Part shown: positions 35,874 to 47,154 of the stretch, piece by piece
Position numbering within the stretch: the first letter of the stretch is position 1
Layout of the letters: the number at the start of each line of letters is the position of its first letter
NCBI GenBank assembly: GCA_023212695.1
Contig: JALCCG010000006.1
Span: 1 to 64,000 of the forward strand
Reading direction: 5' to 3'
DNA length: 64,000 bases
Source: Sporisorium sorghi
Lineage: Eukaryota > Basidiomycota > Ustilaginomycetes > Ustilaginales > Ustilaginaceae
Notes under the pieces: generated by a model
What the model saw: only the letters and a program-made list of their open reading frames with translations
The model's database searches: none
What the model was told of the DNA's origin: nothing
Position numbers and translations under genes: made by a program

Positions 35874-36764
35874 ATGACATTACCGGCATTATCGACCGCC
35901 ACTCATCTGGTCAACGTACCGCTGCTGTACAAGGGCAAGGTGCGTGAATTGTACGACCTGGGGGAGCACGTACTCATCGTCGTCACCGATCGCATTTCCG
36001 CTTTTGACTATGTGCTGGAGCCGCCTGTACCGGCCAAAGGAACCGTGCTGAACAAGCTGAGCGCTTTCTGGTTTGGGCAAACGGAACAGCTTATCAGCAA
36101 TCATGTTGTGCATACGGACGTGAATCTCCTGGGTGATGCCGTCAAGGATAAGGCGCTGCTCGATGGCCGAATCATGGTGTGCCGCAGAGCCGAGCGCATC
36201 GATATCGAATGCGTCGTCCGCGGATATATTACCGGCGGCGGCTGGAGGCAGTATCAGTCCACGGGCGAGGTTAACGGCATTAAGCTGCCGGAGGGCATGC
36301 GCAAGAATGAGGCTTTTCCCAAGCCGATCTTCACGCCGGCTGCCAAGAACGATGTCGGTCATGATGAAGATATTTCGCTTGATCGGATGCAAGAGCTTGT
36401 CGGTGAAGAGCTGGCATTGCAGCTGCAGGATCGCAGCCTCATGCTCTACAAGTTCGCCCGCGACTATTGCAGCAAGCACAGCATTATTTTGGCAGATTGC
36501 AAATTTGAGTTCGGTTTGATCGATGGAGAGATCGTGCTGATCGACGAGATTTTTACGCCGGATTCCTCCCGTTTCTGGGATGTGAACCATTATGCGCTCG
36601 ACATTGAAATTGACAGTATGGATAAGGAGCCGGTGCGCACGTACCTCGCTTCGTCCGACTGGGATAAGAACAGTGAACCGGGTCCCCTGCCGCAAGCCGT
36701 GGTGGAGGAAACAACACGCCGCTACACTGATATTTACAGCCGAATCACGGGTGTCAGCTTGTAA
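35874..36764 (+). CDS. purC: Phosphoribosylaminoimidazole-succinocarboxamide synthase
   Basis: 296 residues from ATG 35874 (RBS GGGGAGG). Joins CAIR and aspartate to give SAICAR. Motifs: LYKGKVRELYDLG, VTDRISAFDYVL, ECVVRGYITGGGW, LADCKFEFG and DSSRFWD. Of the longer type, with about 50 extra C-terminal residues (DWDKNSEPGPLPQAVVEETTRRY) than the Bacillus subtilis enzyme of about 240. An in-frame ATG at 35841 is too far from any RBS. Confidence 0.97.
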   Translation: MTLPALSTATHLVNVPLLYKGKVRELYDLGEHVLIVVTDRISAFDYVLEPPVPAKGTVLNKLSAFWFGQTEQLISNHVVHTDVNLLGDAVKDKALLDGRIMVCRRAERIDIECVVRGYITGGGWRQYQSTGEVNGIKLPEGMRKNEAFPKPIFTPAAKNDVGHDEDISLDRMQELVGEELALQLQDRSLMLYKFARDYCSKHSIILADCKFEFGLIDGEIVLIDEIFTPDSSRFWDVNHYALDIEIDSMDKEPVRTYLASSDWDKNSEPGPLPQAVVEETTRRYTDIYSRITGVSL

Positions 36765-36813
36765 GCTTTTATAAACCATTTCATTCATATATACCGAGGA
36801 GGAACAGGAAACA

Positions 36814-37059
36814 ATGTTGAAAGCAAAGGTCTACGTCACGATTAAACAGAGCGTATTGGACCCTCAAGGGGTAGCGGTACAGGGTGCACTTCATTCAATC
36901 GGATATAAGGAAGTAGAGAGTCTTCGCATCGGTAAATATATGGAGCTTGAGCTGGGTACGGATAACCGTGAGGAAGCCGAGCAGCGTGTGAAAGAAATGT
37001 GCGAGAAGCTTCTGGCCAATACGGTGGTTGAGAACTACCGTTATGAATTGGAGGGCTAA
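36814..37059 (+). CDS. purS: FGAM synthase subunit PurS
   Basis: 81 residues. Small dimeric bridge protein of the three-part FGAM synthase (PurS-PurQ-PurL) found in Gram-positive bacteria. Pattern: [43 protein letters not shown]. purQ begins four bases after its stop. Confidence 0.97.
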   Translation: MLKAKVYVTIKQSVLDPQGVAVQGALHSIGYKEVESLRIGKYMELELGTDNREEAEQRVKEMCEKLLANTVVENYRYELEG

Positions 37060-37063
37060 ACCG

Positions 37064-37753
37064 ATGAGATTTGCAGTGCTGGTCTTTCCTGGCTCGAATT
37101 GCGACATTGACTGTTATAAGGCGGTAGAAGAGACGATTGGTCAGCCGGTGGATTACGTATGGCATACGGCAACCGACCTTTCCCCATATGATTGTATTTT
37201 GGTACCCGGCGGATTCTCCTACGGAGATTATCTGCGGTGTGGTGCGATTTCCCGGTTCGCCCCGGTTATGAATGAAGTGGCGAAGGCGGCGGAAGAGGGC
37301 AAGTATATTCTTGGCATCTGCAACGGATTTCAGATTTTGACGGAAGCGGGACTCCTTCCAGGGGCTTTGCGCCGCAACGATTCGATGAAATTCCGCTGCC
37401 ATGACAGTGTGCTGAAAGTGAACAATAATACGACGCCATTTACGCGCGATTATGCAGAAGGGCAAGAGATTGTCATTCCGATCGCCCATGGTGAAGGCAA
37501 CTATTACTGTGATGAAGAAACGCTTCAAAAGCTCCGGGACAACCGGCAAATCGTATTTACGTATCAAAACAATCCGAACGGCTCGGTAGAGGATATCGCA
37601 GGCATCTGCAACGAGCGCGGCAACGTAATCGGCATGATGCCGCATCCGGAGCGCGCGGTGAGCAGTCTGCTCGGCTCGGATGACGGCAAGGCAATGTTCA
37701 CATCCATATTACAGGCATGGAGGGATACTCATGGCGCAGCAAACGTCCGTTAA
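37064..37753 (+). CDS. purQ: FGAM synthase glutaminase subunit PurQ
   Basis: 229 residues from ATG 37064. Class I glutamine amidotransferase: the nucleophilic Cys lies in [17 protein letters not shown] and the His/Glu pair in MMPHPERAV. Supplies ammonia to PurL. It overlaps purL by 23 bases, so the three subunits are made together. Confidence 0.97.
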   Translation: MRFAVLVFPGSNCDIDCYKAVEETIGQPVDYVWHTATDLSPYDCILVPGGFSYGDYLRCGAISRFAPVMNEVAKAAEEGKYILGICNGFQILTEAGLLPGALRRNDSMKFRCHDSVLKVNNNTTPFTRDYAEGQEIVIPIAHGEGNYYCDEETLQKLRDNRQIVFTYQNNPNGSVEDIAGICNERGNVIGMMPHPERAVSSLLGSDDGKAMFTSILQAWRDTHGAANVR

Positions 37754-39974
37754 GGAACCGACAGCAGAACAGATCGCAGAGTTTCAGATTTATAAGCAGA
37801 TGGGAGTTTCGGACAGCGAGTATGAGCTGATCTGTTCCTTCATGGGACGCAAACCGAATTATACGGAAATCGGCGTGTTTAGTGTCATGTGGTCCGAGCA
37901 TTGTGCTTATAAAAATTCCAAGCCGCTCCTTCGTCGCTTCCCGACAAGCGGTCCGCGCGTCCTGATGGGACCAGGCGAAGGCGCAGGGATCGTGGATATC
38001 GGCGACAACCAGGCGGTTGTATTCAAAATCGAAAGCCACAACCATCCGTCCGCGGTTGAGCCTTATCAAGGCGCAGCTACGGGTGTGGGCGGCATTATTC
38101 GCGATATTTTCTCTATGGGGGCAAGACCGGTTGCGATCCTGAACTCGCTTCGCTTCGGCAAGCTCGAGAGCGATCGCGTGAAATATTTGTTTGAGCACGT
38201 TGTATCCGGTATTGCAGGTTATGGCAATTGCATCGGAATCCCGACGGTAGGCGGCGAGGTTGTATTCGATGAGAGTTATGAAGGCAATCCGCTGGTCAAT
38301 GCGATGTGTGTCGGCATTATCGACCATGACAAGATTCAGCGCGGTGTGGCAAAAGGGGTAGGTAATCCGGTCTTCTATGTTGGACCTCCAACCGGACGCG
38401 ATGGCATTCACGGCGCGACCTTCGCTTCCGTTGAGCTGACGGAGGAATCCGAAGCGAACCGTACGGCCGTTCAGGTCGGTGATCCGTTCATGGAGAAGCT
38501 GGTCATGGAATCCTGCCTGGAGCTGATCGATTCCGGCATCGTGCTGGGCATTCAGGATATGGGCGCGGCTGGACTGACTTGCTCCAGTGCGGAAATGGCA
38601 AGTAAAGCCGGCAATGGTCTTGAACTGTACCTGGACCAGGTGCCTCAGCGTGAAGAGGGCATGACGCCTTATGAAATGATGCTGTCGGAATCCCAGGAAC
38701 GGATGCTGTTCGTGGTAGAGCCGAAGGATGAAGCTCAAGCTCGCGAAATCTTCGACCGGTGGGGCGTGATCTGCGCCAAAGTCGGCAAGGTAACGGACGA
38801 TGGCCGCCTGAAGCTGATCCATCATGATGAAGTGGTGGGCGATATGCCGGTGAAAGCACTTGTTGACGAGTGTCCGATCTATGATAAACCATCCCAGGAA
38901 CCGGCTTACTATAAAGAGCAAGCGGTCGTGGATACACTTCGTTATGAAGAAGTGAAGGATTTGGGCGGTGCCCTTAAGAAGGTGCTGGGCTCACCAAGCC
39001 TTGCAAGCAAAGCATGGGTATACAATCAATACGACTACATGGTTCGTACCAGCACGGCGGTTCGTCCGGGTTCGGATGCCGCTGTCGTGACGGTTCATGG
39101 AACACGCAAAGCGCTGGCGATGACAACGGACTGCAACGGCCGTTATGTCTATCTCGATCCCGAGCGGGGCGGCAGAATTGCGGTCAGCGAAGCAGCGCGC
39201 AATATCGTATGCTCTGGCGCAGAGCCGCTTGCCATTACGGATAACCTGAACTTCGGCAGCCCGGAGAAGCCGGAAATATTCTGGCAGATGGAAAAAGCCG
39301 TTGACGGCATGGCCGAGGCTTGCCGCGAGCTCGGAACTCCGGTCATTGGCGGTAATGTCAGCCTCTATAACGAGAACACGAAGGGCGCGATTTACCCGAC
39401 GCCGGTTGTCGGTATGGTCGGTCTGATCCATGATACGGATCATATTACGACACAAGCTTTCAAGGCGGAAGGCGATGTGATTTATCTGCTGGGCGATACC
39501 CTTGCAGAACTGGGCGGCAGTGAGTTCCAAGCGGTTGTTCATGGGGTGTCGGAAGGCAGACCGCCGGAGCTTGACCTCGGTACCGAGAAGAAACTGCTTG
39601 ACGGCGTACTGAAGGCGATCCAATCCGGTCTGGTTCAATCCGCGCATGACGTGTCGGAGGGCGGCCTTGCAGCAGCACTCGCCGAGAGCTGCATCAGCGG
39701 CAATGTCGGTGCAACGGTCGAATGGTCGACCGAGCTTCGCAGCGATGTGGCGCTGTTTAGCGAGAGTCAATCCCGGATCGTGCTGTCGGTATCGGCTGAT
39801 CATAAGAACGCGCTTGAGAAGCTTCTGCAAGAAGCCGGCGTACCATTTACGGCACTTGGTTTCGTTGGCGGAAGCAAGCTTAGCATTAACATTAACGGTG
39901 CTTCTGCGCTGGAAGAATCCGTGGAGGCTTTGAAATCCGTCTGGGAGGATGCCATTCCATGTCTCATGAACTGA
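37731..39974 (+). CDS. purL: FGAM synthase large subunit PurL (small type)
   Basis: 747 residues from ATG 37731 (RBS GGAGGG). ATP-dependent conversion of FGAR to FGAM. Shows [41 protein letters not shown] and GNVSLYNEN. Length fits the short PurL that needs PurS and PurQ, not the 1300-residue fused enzyme. Its end overlaps purF by 16 bases. Confidence 0.97.
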   Translation: MAQQTSVKEPTAEQIAEFQIYKQMGVSDSEYELICSFMGRKPNYTEIGVFSVMWSEHCAYKNSKPLLRRFPTSGPRVLMGPGEGAGIVDIGDNQAVVFKIESHNHPSAVEPYQGAATGVGGIIRDIFSMGARPVAILNSLRFGKLESDRVKYLFEHVVSGIAGYGNCIGIPTVGGEVVFDESYEGNPLVNAMCVGIIDHDKIQRGVAKGVGNPVFYVGPPTGRDGIHGATFASVELTEESEANRTAVQVGDPFMEKLVMESCLELIDSGIVLGIQDMGAAGLTCSSAEMASKAGNGLELYLDQVPQREEGMTPYEMMLSESQERMLFVVEPKDEAQAREIFDRWGVICAKVGKVTDDGRLKLIHHDEVVGDMPVKALVDECPIYDKPSQEPAYYKEQAVVDTLRYEEVKDLGGALKKVLGSPSLASKAWVYNQYDYMVRTSTAVRPGSDAAVVTVHGTRKALAMTTDCNGRYVYLDPERGGRIAVSEAARNIVCSGAEPLAITDNLNFGSPEKPEIFWQMEKAVDGMAEACRELGTPVIGGNVSLYNENTKGAIYPTPVVGMVGLIHDTDHITTQAFKAEGDVIYLLGDTLAELGGSEFQAVVHGVSEGRPPELDLGTEKKLLDGVLKAIQSGLVQSAHDVSEGGLAAALAESCISGNVGATVEWSTELRSDVALFSESQSRIVLSVSADHKNALEKLLQEAGVPFTALGFVGGSKLSININGASALEESVEALKSVWEDAIPCLMN

Positions 39975-41437
39975 TGCCCGAAGGACTGTGGACAGGGGAT
40001 TACTACAATGAGGGAACAGGTCAGAGCGATATATTTGATACATTAAAAGAAGAGTGCGGCGTATTCGGGGTGTTTGGGCATCCCGATGCCGCCTCCCTTT
40101 CCTATTACGGGCTTCACGCCCTCCAGCATCGAGGGGAGGAAAGCGCAGGGATCTGCGTGGCCGATGGTGAGAACTTCAATTATCACCGCGGCATGGGGCT
40201 TGTGAAGGAAGTGTTCGACAAGGATAAGCTGGAATCGCTGAAGGGCGGGATGTCGATCGGGCATGTCCGTTATTCGACCAGCGGCGACAGTCGGCTGACG
40301 AATGCGCAGCCGCTTGTCTTCAAATACCGTGAGGGCAATCTGGCGATTGCCACGAACGGCAACATCGTGAATGAGCCGAAGCTCCGGCGTGAGCTGGAGA
40401 TGGAGGGCTCTATTTTCCAGACTACGAGTGACACGGAAGTTATTGCGCATCTGATTGCACGATCGCCCAAGGATTTTGTCGAGGCAGCCAAGGATGCATT
40501 GAAGCGACTGGTCGGCGGATTCGCCTTCCTGCTCATGACAAACGACAAGCTGCTTGTCGCTTCGGACCCGAACGGACTCCGTCCGCTGACGATGGGACGT
40601 CTTGGCGATGCGTATATCTTCACGTCCGAGACGTGCGCGCTTGAAGTGATCGGGGCGGAAGCGATACGTGATGTCGCTCCAGGGGAGCTTCTTATTCTGG
40701 ATAGAAACGGTCTGCGTGAAGAGCGTTACACGGAAGCCGGCCGCAAAGCGCTATGCGCAATGGAATACATCTATTTCTCCCGTCCGGACAGCGATCTGAA
40801 CGGTTCAAATCTGCATTCGGCCCGTAAACGGATGGGCAGCAAGATGGCGTTGGAATCGTTCGTGGATGCGGATGTGGTCACAGGCGTGCCAGACTCCAGC
40901 ATTTCAGCTGCGATTGGTTATGCCGAACAGACGGGCATTCCGTATGAGCTCGGATTGATCAAGAATAAGTACACCGGACGTACGTTCATCCAGCCGAGCC
41001 AGGAGCTGCGCGAACAGGGCGTGAAGATGAAGCTGAGCGCTGTACGGCGCGTGGTGGAAGGCAAACGCGTAGTGATGATTGATGACTCCATCGTGCGCGG
41101 TACGACGTCCCGCCGGATCGTCAACCTGCTTCGCGAGGCAGGCGCTACCGAAGTGCATGTGCGAATTACGTCGCCGCCATTCAAGAATCCTTGCTTCTAT
41201 GGCATCGATACACCGGATCGCAGAGAACTGATTGCATCTGAAAAAAGCGTCGAGGAGATTTGCCGTGAGATCAATGCGGACTCCCTGTCGTTCTTGAGCC
41301 CGGATGGACTCATATCTGCTATTGGCGGTTATGATGAACACAGCCATAAGGGCGGCTTGTGTATGGCGTGTTTTGACAATGATTACCCGACGCAGATTGA
41401 TTTTAACGGGGAAGAGAAAATGGGCTGTAGCTGCTAG
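39959..41437 (+). CDS. purF: Amidophosphoribosyltransferase
   Basis: 492 residues. First committed step: PRPP plus glutamine to phosphoribosylamine. The Ntn nucleophile is the Cys of [13 protein letters not shown], exposed after removal of a propeptide. PRPP-binding loop [18 protein letters not shown]. The C-terminal CMAC motif and other Cys suggest the 4Fe-4S cluster known for the Bacillus enzyme. The propeptide is longer than in Bacillus (about 31 residues if ATG 39959 is used); ATG 39974 would shorten it. Confidence 0.96.
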   Translation: MSHELMPEGLWTGDYYNEGTGQSDIFDTLKEECGVFGVFGHPDAASLSYYGLHALQHRGEESAGICVADGENFNYHRGMGLVKEVFDKDKLESLKGGMSIGHVRYSTSGDSRLTNAQPLVFKYREGNLAIATNGNIVNEPKLRRELEMEGSIFQTTSDTEVIAHLIARSPKDFVEAAKDALKRLVGGFAFLLMTNDKLLVASDPNGLRPLTMGRLGDAYIFTSETCALEVIGAEAIRDVAPGELLILDRNGLREERYTEAGRKALCAMEYIYFSRPDSDLNGSNLHSARKRMGSKMALESFVDADVVTGVPDSSISAAIGYAEQTGIPYELGLIKNKYTGRTFIQPSQELREQGVKMKLSAVRRVVEGKRVVMIDDSIVRGTTSRRIVNLLREAGATEVHVRITSPPFKNPCFYGIDTPDRRELIASEKSVEEICREINADSLSFLSPDGLISAIGGYDEHSHKGGLCMACFDNDYPTQIDFNGEEKMGCSC

Positions 41438-41552
41438 ATTTGCGGTGGACAGCCGTTTTCTTGGGAATACCCTTTAAGCTGATTATTGATTAAGGCCATA
41501 AATGTTGTGTGAACGGATACTTTCGTCATAACGAAAAAGGAGTGTTGAGCGC

Positions 41553-42593
41553 GTGTCTGATACTTACAAACAAGCAGGCGTGGATATCGCAGCAGGCAAC
41601 GAAGCGGTAGAGCGGATGAAAAAGCATGTCAAAACGACTTTCCGACCGGAGGTCATGACAGATCTGGGTGGTTTTGGCGCACTGTTCAAGCTGAATAAAG
41701 ACCAATATGAAGAGCCGGTACTCGTCTCAGGCACGGATGGCGTCGGCACAAAGCTGAAGCTCGCATTTGCGATGGATCAACACGATACCATCGGTATCGA
41801 TGCGGTGGCGATGTGTGTGAACGATATTGTGGTGCAAGGCGCAGAACCGCTCTTTTTTCTCGACTATTTGGCGTGTGACAAGGTCATTCCATCCAAGATT
41901 GAATCCATTGTCAAAGGAATTGCGGACGGCTGCAACCAGGCCGGCTGTTCGCTGATCGGCGGCGAAACCGCGGAAATGCCGGGGATGTACAGTGAAGGCG
42001 AGTATGACATTGCAGGCTTTACCGTCGGGATTGTCGACAAAAGCAAAATGATCAACGGGTCGAATATCGCAGCGGGTGACACGGTGATTGGACTGGCTTC
42101 TAGCGGCGTGCACAGCAACGGCTTCTCGCTTGTACGCAAGCTGCTTCTGGAGGATGCGGGCTATTCGCTGCAGCAAGAGATTCACGAATTGGGAGGACGC
42201 CTTGGCGACGTGCTGCTGGTGCCAACCAAGATATATGTGAAGCCGCTGCTTGGTTTGTTGAAGGAGATTGAAGTGAAGGGCATGGCGCACATTACGGGCG
42301 GCGGATTCATCGAGAATATTCCGCGCATGCTGCCGGATGGCGTCAATGTCGACATCGAATACGGCGCTTGGCCGATTCTGCCGATCTTTAAGCTGATGCA
42401 GGAGAAAGGCAAGATTTCGAATAAGGATATGTTTACGACATTTAATATGGGAATCGGCATGGTTCTTGTCGTTAAGGAACAGGATGCTGACGCGACGCTT
42501 CAATTCCTTCGTTCCGCTGGCGAAGAGGCTTACGTGATCGGCCGAGTGACGGAAGGCGAGCGTATCGTAACCTTCACGGGAGCTGAGGTGTAA
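41553..42593 (+). CDS. purM: Phosphoribosylformylglycinamidine cyclo-ligase
   Basis: 346 residues, GTG start at 41553, ten bases after AAGGAG. Closes the imidazole ring (FGAM to AIR). Motifs: [52 protein letters not shown], and [17 protein letters not shown]. Ends TAATG, sharing its stop with the purN start. Confidence 0.97.
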   Translation: MSDTYKQAGVDIAAGNEAVERMKKHVKTTFRPEVMTDLGGFGALFKLNKDQYEEPVLVSGTDGVGTKLKLAFAMDQHDTIGIDAVAMCVNDIVVQGAEPLFFLDYLACDKVIPSKIESIVKGIADGCNQAGCSLIGGETAEMPGMYSEGEYDIAGFTVGIVDKSKMINGSNIAAGDTVIGLASSGVHSNGFSLVRKLLLEDAGYSLQQEIHELGGRLGDVLLVPTKIYVKPLLGLLKEIEVKGMAHITGGGFIENIPRMLPDGVNVDIEYGAWPILPIFKLMQEKGKISNKDMFTTFNMGIGMVLVVKEQDADATLQFLRSAGEEAYVIGRVTEGERIVTFTGAEV

Positions 42594-43204
42594 TGAGTCC
42601 GTTTCGCATAGCCGTTTTTGCTTCCGGAAAGGGCAGCAATTTTCAGGCATTGGTGGATGCGAAGTTAAGCGGTGCCTTGGGCGGCGATATCTGCCTTCTG
42701 GTATGCGACAAGCCGCAGGCTCCCGTGGTGGAGCTGGCGGCAGCGGCGAATGTGGATACCTTTGTATTCGAGCCGAAGGAGTATGCCTCAAAGGAAGAGT
42801 ATGAACGGAATATTGCAGCAGAGCTTCAGCAGCGCGGTGTCGAATTGATTGTACTTGCAGGATATATGCGATTATTAAGTCCGTCTTTTGTGGAGTTTTA
42901 CAGCGGCCGAATCATCAACATTCACCCTTCCCTGCTGCCTGCTTTTCCCGGTAAAGACGCGATTGGACAAGCGCTTGCCTATGGTGTGAAAATGACCGGA
43001 GTTACCGTTCATTTCGTGGATGGCGGCATGGATACCGGGCCCGTTATTGCCCAGAAGGCCGTTGAGATCAAGAAAGGCGATACCGCGGAAGTGTTGGCGG
43101 AGCGCATTCATCATGTGGAGCAGAAGCTGTACTCGGAGGTCGTATCCTGGTTTGCTCAGAGGCGGATTTCGCTGAATGGGCGGAATGTGACGATTGCGGA
43201 ATAG
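42593..43204 (+). CDS. purN: GAR formyltransferase (10-formyl-THF dependent)
   Basis: 203 residues. FASGKGSNFQALVDA at the start, the catalytic IINIHPSLLPAFPGKDAIGQAL with Asn and His, and VTVHFVDGGMDTGPVIAQ with the Asp. Transfers the formyl group to glycinamide ribonucleotide. Starts inside the purM stop (TAATG). Confidence 0.97.
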   Translation: MSPFRIAVFASGKGSNFQALVDAKLSGALGGDICLLVCDKPQAPVVELAAAANVDTFVFEPKEYASKEEYERNIAAELQQRGVELIVLAGYMRLLSPSFVEFYSGRIINIHPSLLPAFPGKDAIGQALAYGVKMTGVTVHFVDGGMDTGPVIAQKAVEIKKGDTAEVLAERIHHVEQKLYSEVVSWFAQRRISLNGRNVTIAE

Positions 43205-43352
43205 CCTTTTGTAATAATAGCGGACAAGGTCTTGCGGCGAATCGACATGTTCGATATTTCTCGGGAAATAATTTGCAATTATGGATGTTCGACAGCATCT
43301 AAGGAATCAAGACAGGCTATTATGATTTTCATTCAATATAGGGGGTATGGAC

Positions 43353-44900
43353 GTGGGTATCAAAAGAGCTTTGGTCAGCGTTTCGGATAAAACCGGCATC
43401 GTGGAATTTTGCCGTGAGTTGTCTTCATTGGGTGTAGAGATCATCTCGACTGGGGGAACCAAGAATCTTCTTGCTCAGGAAGGAGTACCTGTTATCGGTA
43501 TTTCGGATGTGACGGGATTCCCGGAGATTCTGGACGGACGTGTAAAAACCCTTCATCCTGCGGTACACAGCGGTTTGCTTGCTATTCGCGACAGCGAGGA
43601 GCATCAGCGCCAAATGCAGGAGCTCGGTCTCGATTATATCGATATGGTTGTCGTTAATCTGTATCCATTCCAGGAAACGATTGCGAAGCCGGATGTCGAG
43701 TATGAAGATGCCATCGAAAATATCGACATTGGCGGTCCCACCATGCTGCGTTCTGCGGCAAAAAACCATGCTTTTGTAAGCGTGGTTGTCGATGCGGCGG
43801 ATTATGGCAGTGTGATCGAGGAAATCCGCGGTGGTGGCGACACCACGTTGGAAACCCGCAAACGTCTGGCAGCCAAGGTATTCCGCCATACAGCGGCTTA
43901 CGATACACTCATTTCCGACTATTTGTCGAATGTGATGGGCGATCCGCTTCCTGAGCGCTTCAGCGTGACGTATGAGAAAATCCAGGATCTTCGTTACGGC
44001 GAGAACCCGCATCAGAAGGCGGCCTTCTATCGTAAACCGCTGGCTCCGGCGGGTACCTTGACGACAGCGGAACAGCTGCACGGCAAGGAGCTGTCCTATA
44101 ACAATATTAACGACGCGAATGCGGCTTTGCAGATCGTGAAGGAGTTTGACGAGCCGACGGTAGTGGCCGTGAAGCATATGAATCCTTGCGGTGTTGGCAT
44201 TGGCACCAACGTATTGGAGGCTTATCAAAAAGCGTATAGCGCCGATCCAACCTCCATCTTCGGCGGGATTGTGGCAGCGAACCGGACAATTGACGCTCCG
44301 ACAGCTGATCTGCTGAAGGAGATCTTCCTCGAAATCATCCTTGCACCGGACTTCACGCCGGAGGCGCTGGAAATTCTGACGAAGAAGAAGAACATCCGTC
44401 TGCTGAAGATGGGCGAGTTCGGTTCTGCCAAGGAGCGTCAGAGCACGCTTGCCGTAACGACGATTGAAGGCGGCATGATCGTCCAGGAAAGCGACGTGCA
44501 TTCTCTGGATGTTGCCGATCTGAAGGTCGTGACGGACCGTGAGCCTACTGAAGATGAGCTGAAGCAGCTGCTCTTCGGATGGAAGGTTGTCAAGCATGTG
44601 AAATCCAATGCGATTGTATTAGCTGCGGACAACATGACCGTTGGCGTTGGCGCAGGTCAGATGAACCGCGTCGGCTCGGCACGCATTGCGGTTGAGCAAG
44701 CCGGCGAGAAAGCGAAGGGTGCTATACTGGCATCCGATGCATTCTTCCCGATGGGAGATACGGTTGAGCTTGCAGCGAAAGCCGGCATTACGGCGATCAT
44801 CCAGCCGGGCGGCTCCATTAAGGATGAGGAATCCATCAAGGCAGCCAATGAACACGGCATCGCCATGGTCTTCACCGGCGTGAGACATTTCAAACACTAA
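43353..44900 (+). CDS. purH: AICAR formyltransferase / IMP cyclohydrolase
   Basis: 515 residues from GTG 43353, seven bases after GGGGG; an ATG at 43347 abuts that RBS and is less likely. The N-terminal cyclohydrolase part shows [24 protein letters not shown] and [16 protein letters not shown]; the C-terminal transferase shows [25 protein letters not shown] and [19 protein letters not shown]. Catalyses the last two steps to IMP. Confidence 0.97.
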   Translation: MGIKRALVSVSDKTGIVEFCRELSSLGVEIISTGGTKNLLAQEGVPVIGISDVTGFPEILDGRVKTLHPAVHSGLLAIRDSEEHQRQMQELGLDYIDMVVVNLYPFQETIAKPDVEYEDAIENIDIGGPTMLRSAAKNHAFVSVVVDAADYGSVIEEIRGGGDTTLETRKRLAAKVFRHTAAYDTLISDYLSNVMGDPLPERFSVTYEKIQDLRYGENPHQKAAFYRKPLAPAGTLTTAEQLHGKELSYNNINDANAALQIVKEFDEPTVVAVKHMNPCGVGIGTNVLEAYQKAYSADPTSIFGGIVAANRTIDAPTADLLKEIFLEIILAPDFTPEALEILTKKKNIRLLKMGEFGSAKERQSTLAVTTIEGGMIVQESDVHSLDVADLKVVTDREPTEDELKQLLFGWKVVKHVKSNAIVLAADNMTVGVGAGQMNRVGSARIAVEQAGEKAKGAILASDAFFPMGDTVELAAKAGITAIIQPGGSIKDEESIKAANEHGIAMVFTGVRHFKH

Positions 44901-45241
44901 TTGAAGATGGCAACAGAGTCTCTCTTGTTGCAGCCATCCGGTGCAGTTCAAGGGACCCCTTAATCCCAACACAGACAGAGGCGACGCTGCGCTTAGCGGG
45001 CGCCGCCTTTAAGTTTAGGGGATGAAGTGGACGTTGGGCATTGAGCCAGGCTGCCGAAGAGGTAGCACAAGTCCCTTTTCGGGACTTGGAGCCTGAGAAG
45101 GCGGCCGAGGTGCAGTGCAAGTCCCTTTTCGGGACTTGGAGCCCGAGCAGGCGGCCGTCATGGTACATTTGATTTTGCACTATGAATCATTCATGCAATG
45201 AAACGATGTGAATACCTGAGATGAACCGGGAGGGAAGATCC
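44901..45241. other. Gap between purH and purD
   Basis: Holds a weak GC-rich hairpin near 44980-45013 (AGGCGACGCT...AGCGGGCGCCGCCT) and the 50-bp tandem repeat with two hairpins at 45066-45157. No ORF. The A/T-rich start of a new promoter was not recognised. Confidence 0.4.
45066..45157. repeat. Two tandem 50-bp units, each with a CAAGTCCC hairpin
   Basis: CAAGTCCC-TTTTC-GGGACTTG occurs at 45068-45088 and at 45118-45138, 50 bp apart; after each hairpin comes GAGCcTGAGaAGGCGGCCG or GAGCcCGAGcAGGCGGCCG with two changes. Both lie in the purH-purD gap. Confidence 0.85.
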
Positions 45242-46510
45242 ATGGATATATTGGTGATCGGAGGCGGCGGCAGAGAGCATGCCATCGTATGGGCACTGTC
45301 GAAGAGTCCGAAGGCTGGCACGATATACTGTGCACCTGGCAATGCCGGAATCGGGCAGCTGGCTGAGTGCGTGCCCATCGCGGTATCGGAGTTTGAGAAG
45401 CTGGCTGCATTTGCGGTAGAGAAGCAAGTGGGACTTATCGTCGTTGGTCCGGATGATCCGCTGGCTGACGGCATTGTCGATGCGTTCGATGAGACAGGCA
45501 TTCCTGTCTTTGGTCCACGTAAAAATGCTGCCGAGATTGAAGGAAGCAAAACCTTCATGAAGGATTTGCTCCACAAGTACAGCATTCCGACAGCGGCTTA
45601 TGCGAAGTTTGACGATTACGAAGCTGCACTTGCTTATTTGCGCCAGCAAGGCGCGCCAATCGTTGTGAAAGCGGACGGGCTGGCAGCAGGCAAGGGTGTT
45701 ACCGTTGCACGCACGCTGGAAGAAGCAGAGCAGGCGCTCAGCGATATCATGCAATCGAAGGTATTCGGCGATGCCGGAAGCCGGGTCGTCATTGAGGAGT
45801 TTCTGGAAGGCCAGGAAATGTCGATTCTGGCCTTTGTCGACGGTGAGACCGTGAAGCCGATGTCGGCAGCCCAGGATCACAAGCCGGCCTACGATGATGA
45901 TCGGGGACCGAATACAGGAGGAATGGGAACCTATTCGCCATTGCCTCATATTCAGCCATCCATTATTGAAGAGGCCATTCAAACGATTATCAAGCCGACA
46001 GCAAAGGCGATGGTAGCTGAAGGGCGACCGTTCCGCGGGGTTCTGTTTGCCGGATTGATGATCTCACCGGACGGCAGGCCGAAGACGATTGAATTTAACG
46101 CCAGATTTGGTGATCCAGAGACGCAGGTAGTATTACCGCGCCTGAAGACGGATCTTCTGGAGGTGTTCCTTTCTGCTGTAAATGGCACCTTGGCTGATCT
46201 GGAGCTGGAGTGGAGCGATGAAGCGGCGGTATGCGTTATCCTGGCCTCTGGCGGCTATCCGGCATCGTATCCAAAAGGGATTGCTATCACGGGTCTGGAG
46301 GACGAGCAGGACAGCACCATAGTATTCCATGCGGGAACCGCACGCGACGCGGAAGGAACGTGGAGAACGAACGGCGGACGCGTACTCGGCGTTGTCGGTC
46401 TAGGCGCAGATATCGCTTCTGCACGGGCAAAGGCATATGAACGGGCAGAAGGCATCACGTTTGAAGGCAAGTTTAACCGGACGGATATTGCACTCAAGGC
46501 ACTCAGATGA
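45242..46510 (+). CDS. purD: Phosphoribosylamine-glycine ligase (GAR synthetase)
   Basis: 422 residues from ATG 45242 (RBS GGGAGGG). Forms GAR from phosphoribosylamine, glycine and ATP; ATP-grasp fold. Motifs: ILVIGGGGREHAIVWAL, GPDDPLADGIVDAF, VVKADGLAAGKGVTVA, GPNTGGMGTYSPLPH and EFNARFGDPETQVVLPRL. Last gene of the purine cluster; hairpins before it may make its expression partly separate. Confidence 0.97.
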   Translation: MDILVIGGGGREHAIVWALSKSPKAGTIYCAPGNAGIGQLAECVPIAVSEFEKLAAFAVEKQVGLIVVGPDDPLADGIVDAFDETGIPVFGPRKNAAEIEGSKTFMKDLLHKYSIPTAAYAKFDDYEAALAYLRQQGAPIVVKADGLAAGKGVTVARTLEEAEQALSDIMQSKVFGDAGSRVVIEEFLEGQEMSILAFVDGETVKPMSAAQDHKPAYDDDRGPNTGGMGTYSPLPHIQPSIIEEAIQTIIKPTAKAMVAEGRPFRGVLFAGLMISPDGRPKTIEFNARFGDPETQVVLPRLKTDLLEVFLSAVNGTLADLELEWSDEAAVCVILASGGYPASYPKGIAITGLEDEQDSTIVFHAGTARDAEGTWRTNGGRVLGVVGLGADIASARAKAYERAEGITFEGKFNRTDIALKALR

Positions 46511-46573
46511 TAACGGAAATGCTAAATAGCAGAAGTATTCATTAACGAACAAGAACAGCTATCATAAAAATTT

Positions 46574-46627
46574 GAAGGGCTGCCGCAGATCTTTTTTTAG
46601 ATCGGGATCGGTAGTCCTTCTGTTTTG
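46574..46627 (+). terminator. Purine operon terminator
   Basis: GAAGGgCTgCCG and CGGtAGtCCTTC (ends at 46574 and 46620) pair, with an inner AGATCT/AGATC stem round a T run, followed by TGTTTT. Confidence 0.7.
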
Positions 46628-46648
46628 TATGATCATTTAGAGGAAACT

Positions 46649-46697
46649 GAAGAACTGCCTTGGATCTTTTTTAGATCACGATCGGCGCTCCTTCCGT
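46649..46697 (+). repeat. Second, degenerate copy of the purD terminator hairpin
   Basis: GAAGaaCTGCC...GGATCTTTTTTAGATCACGATCGGcGcTCCTTCC repeats the order of the first hairpin 75 bp downstream with several changes. It lacks a clear T tail. Confidence 0.6.
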
Positions 46698-46791
46698 TCC
46701 GTAACTGTGAGAGCATAAATGCTGGAGGAACGGTCTTTTTCGCAAGCAATAGATGTATGAGGAGCCTCATTAACGCCTATCGCATTAGTGT

Positions 46792-47107
46792 GCAAACGTT
46801 TGTTCAATTGATCATCATTTATTGCGAATTCTTGTCTTAATTAGCGAGCATAACTACAGGATTGCACAGCGAATGCACAACTATTTTTATGATAACTTAC
46901 GAAACACAGCGATAATGGAAGATAATATAGGATTAAATGCCTATTTCGAGGAAAAATGATCTGTGCAAACGTTTTTACATTCGAGATTAAATGTTGTATG
47001 ATGTTTTCAGTGAATGAAGCGCTTTCTCAACGGGATTTTTCCAAAGTATCTCGCCAGATGCTACATAAAAAAAGAGACACTGAAAATTTTCTGAAATCGT
47101 TTGCGCA
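46792..47107 (+). promoter_or_regulatory. malE-like operon promoter with three LacI/cre-type operators
   Basis: Promoter TTTACA (-35, 46974-46979), 17-bp spacer, TATGAT (-10, 46997-47002). Operator-like sites: GCAAACGTTTG (46792-46802), GCAAACGTTTTTACA (46965-46979, over the -35) and AAATCGTTTGCGCAG (47094-47107... ending near 47108). They fit LacI-family (maltose regulator or CcpA) recognition around a central CG. The rest of 46511-47154 holds the two hairpins listed before and no gene. Confidence 0.6.
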
Positions 47108-47154
47108 GATTTCCAACATTTTCTGATCATTTATTTGAGAGGGGTAATCATGGA

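Noticed and set aside
37698..38921. 407-residue minus-strand ORF opposite purL
   Set aside because: Shadow of the purL reading frame; no family features.
43425..44597. 390-residue minus-strand ORF opposite purH
   Set aside because: Antisense shadow with no recognisable domain.
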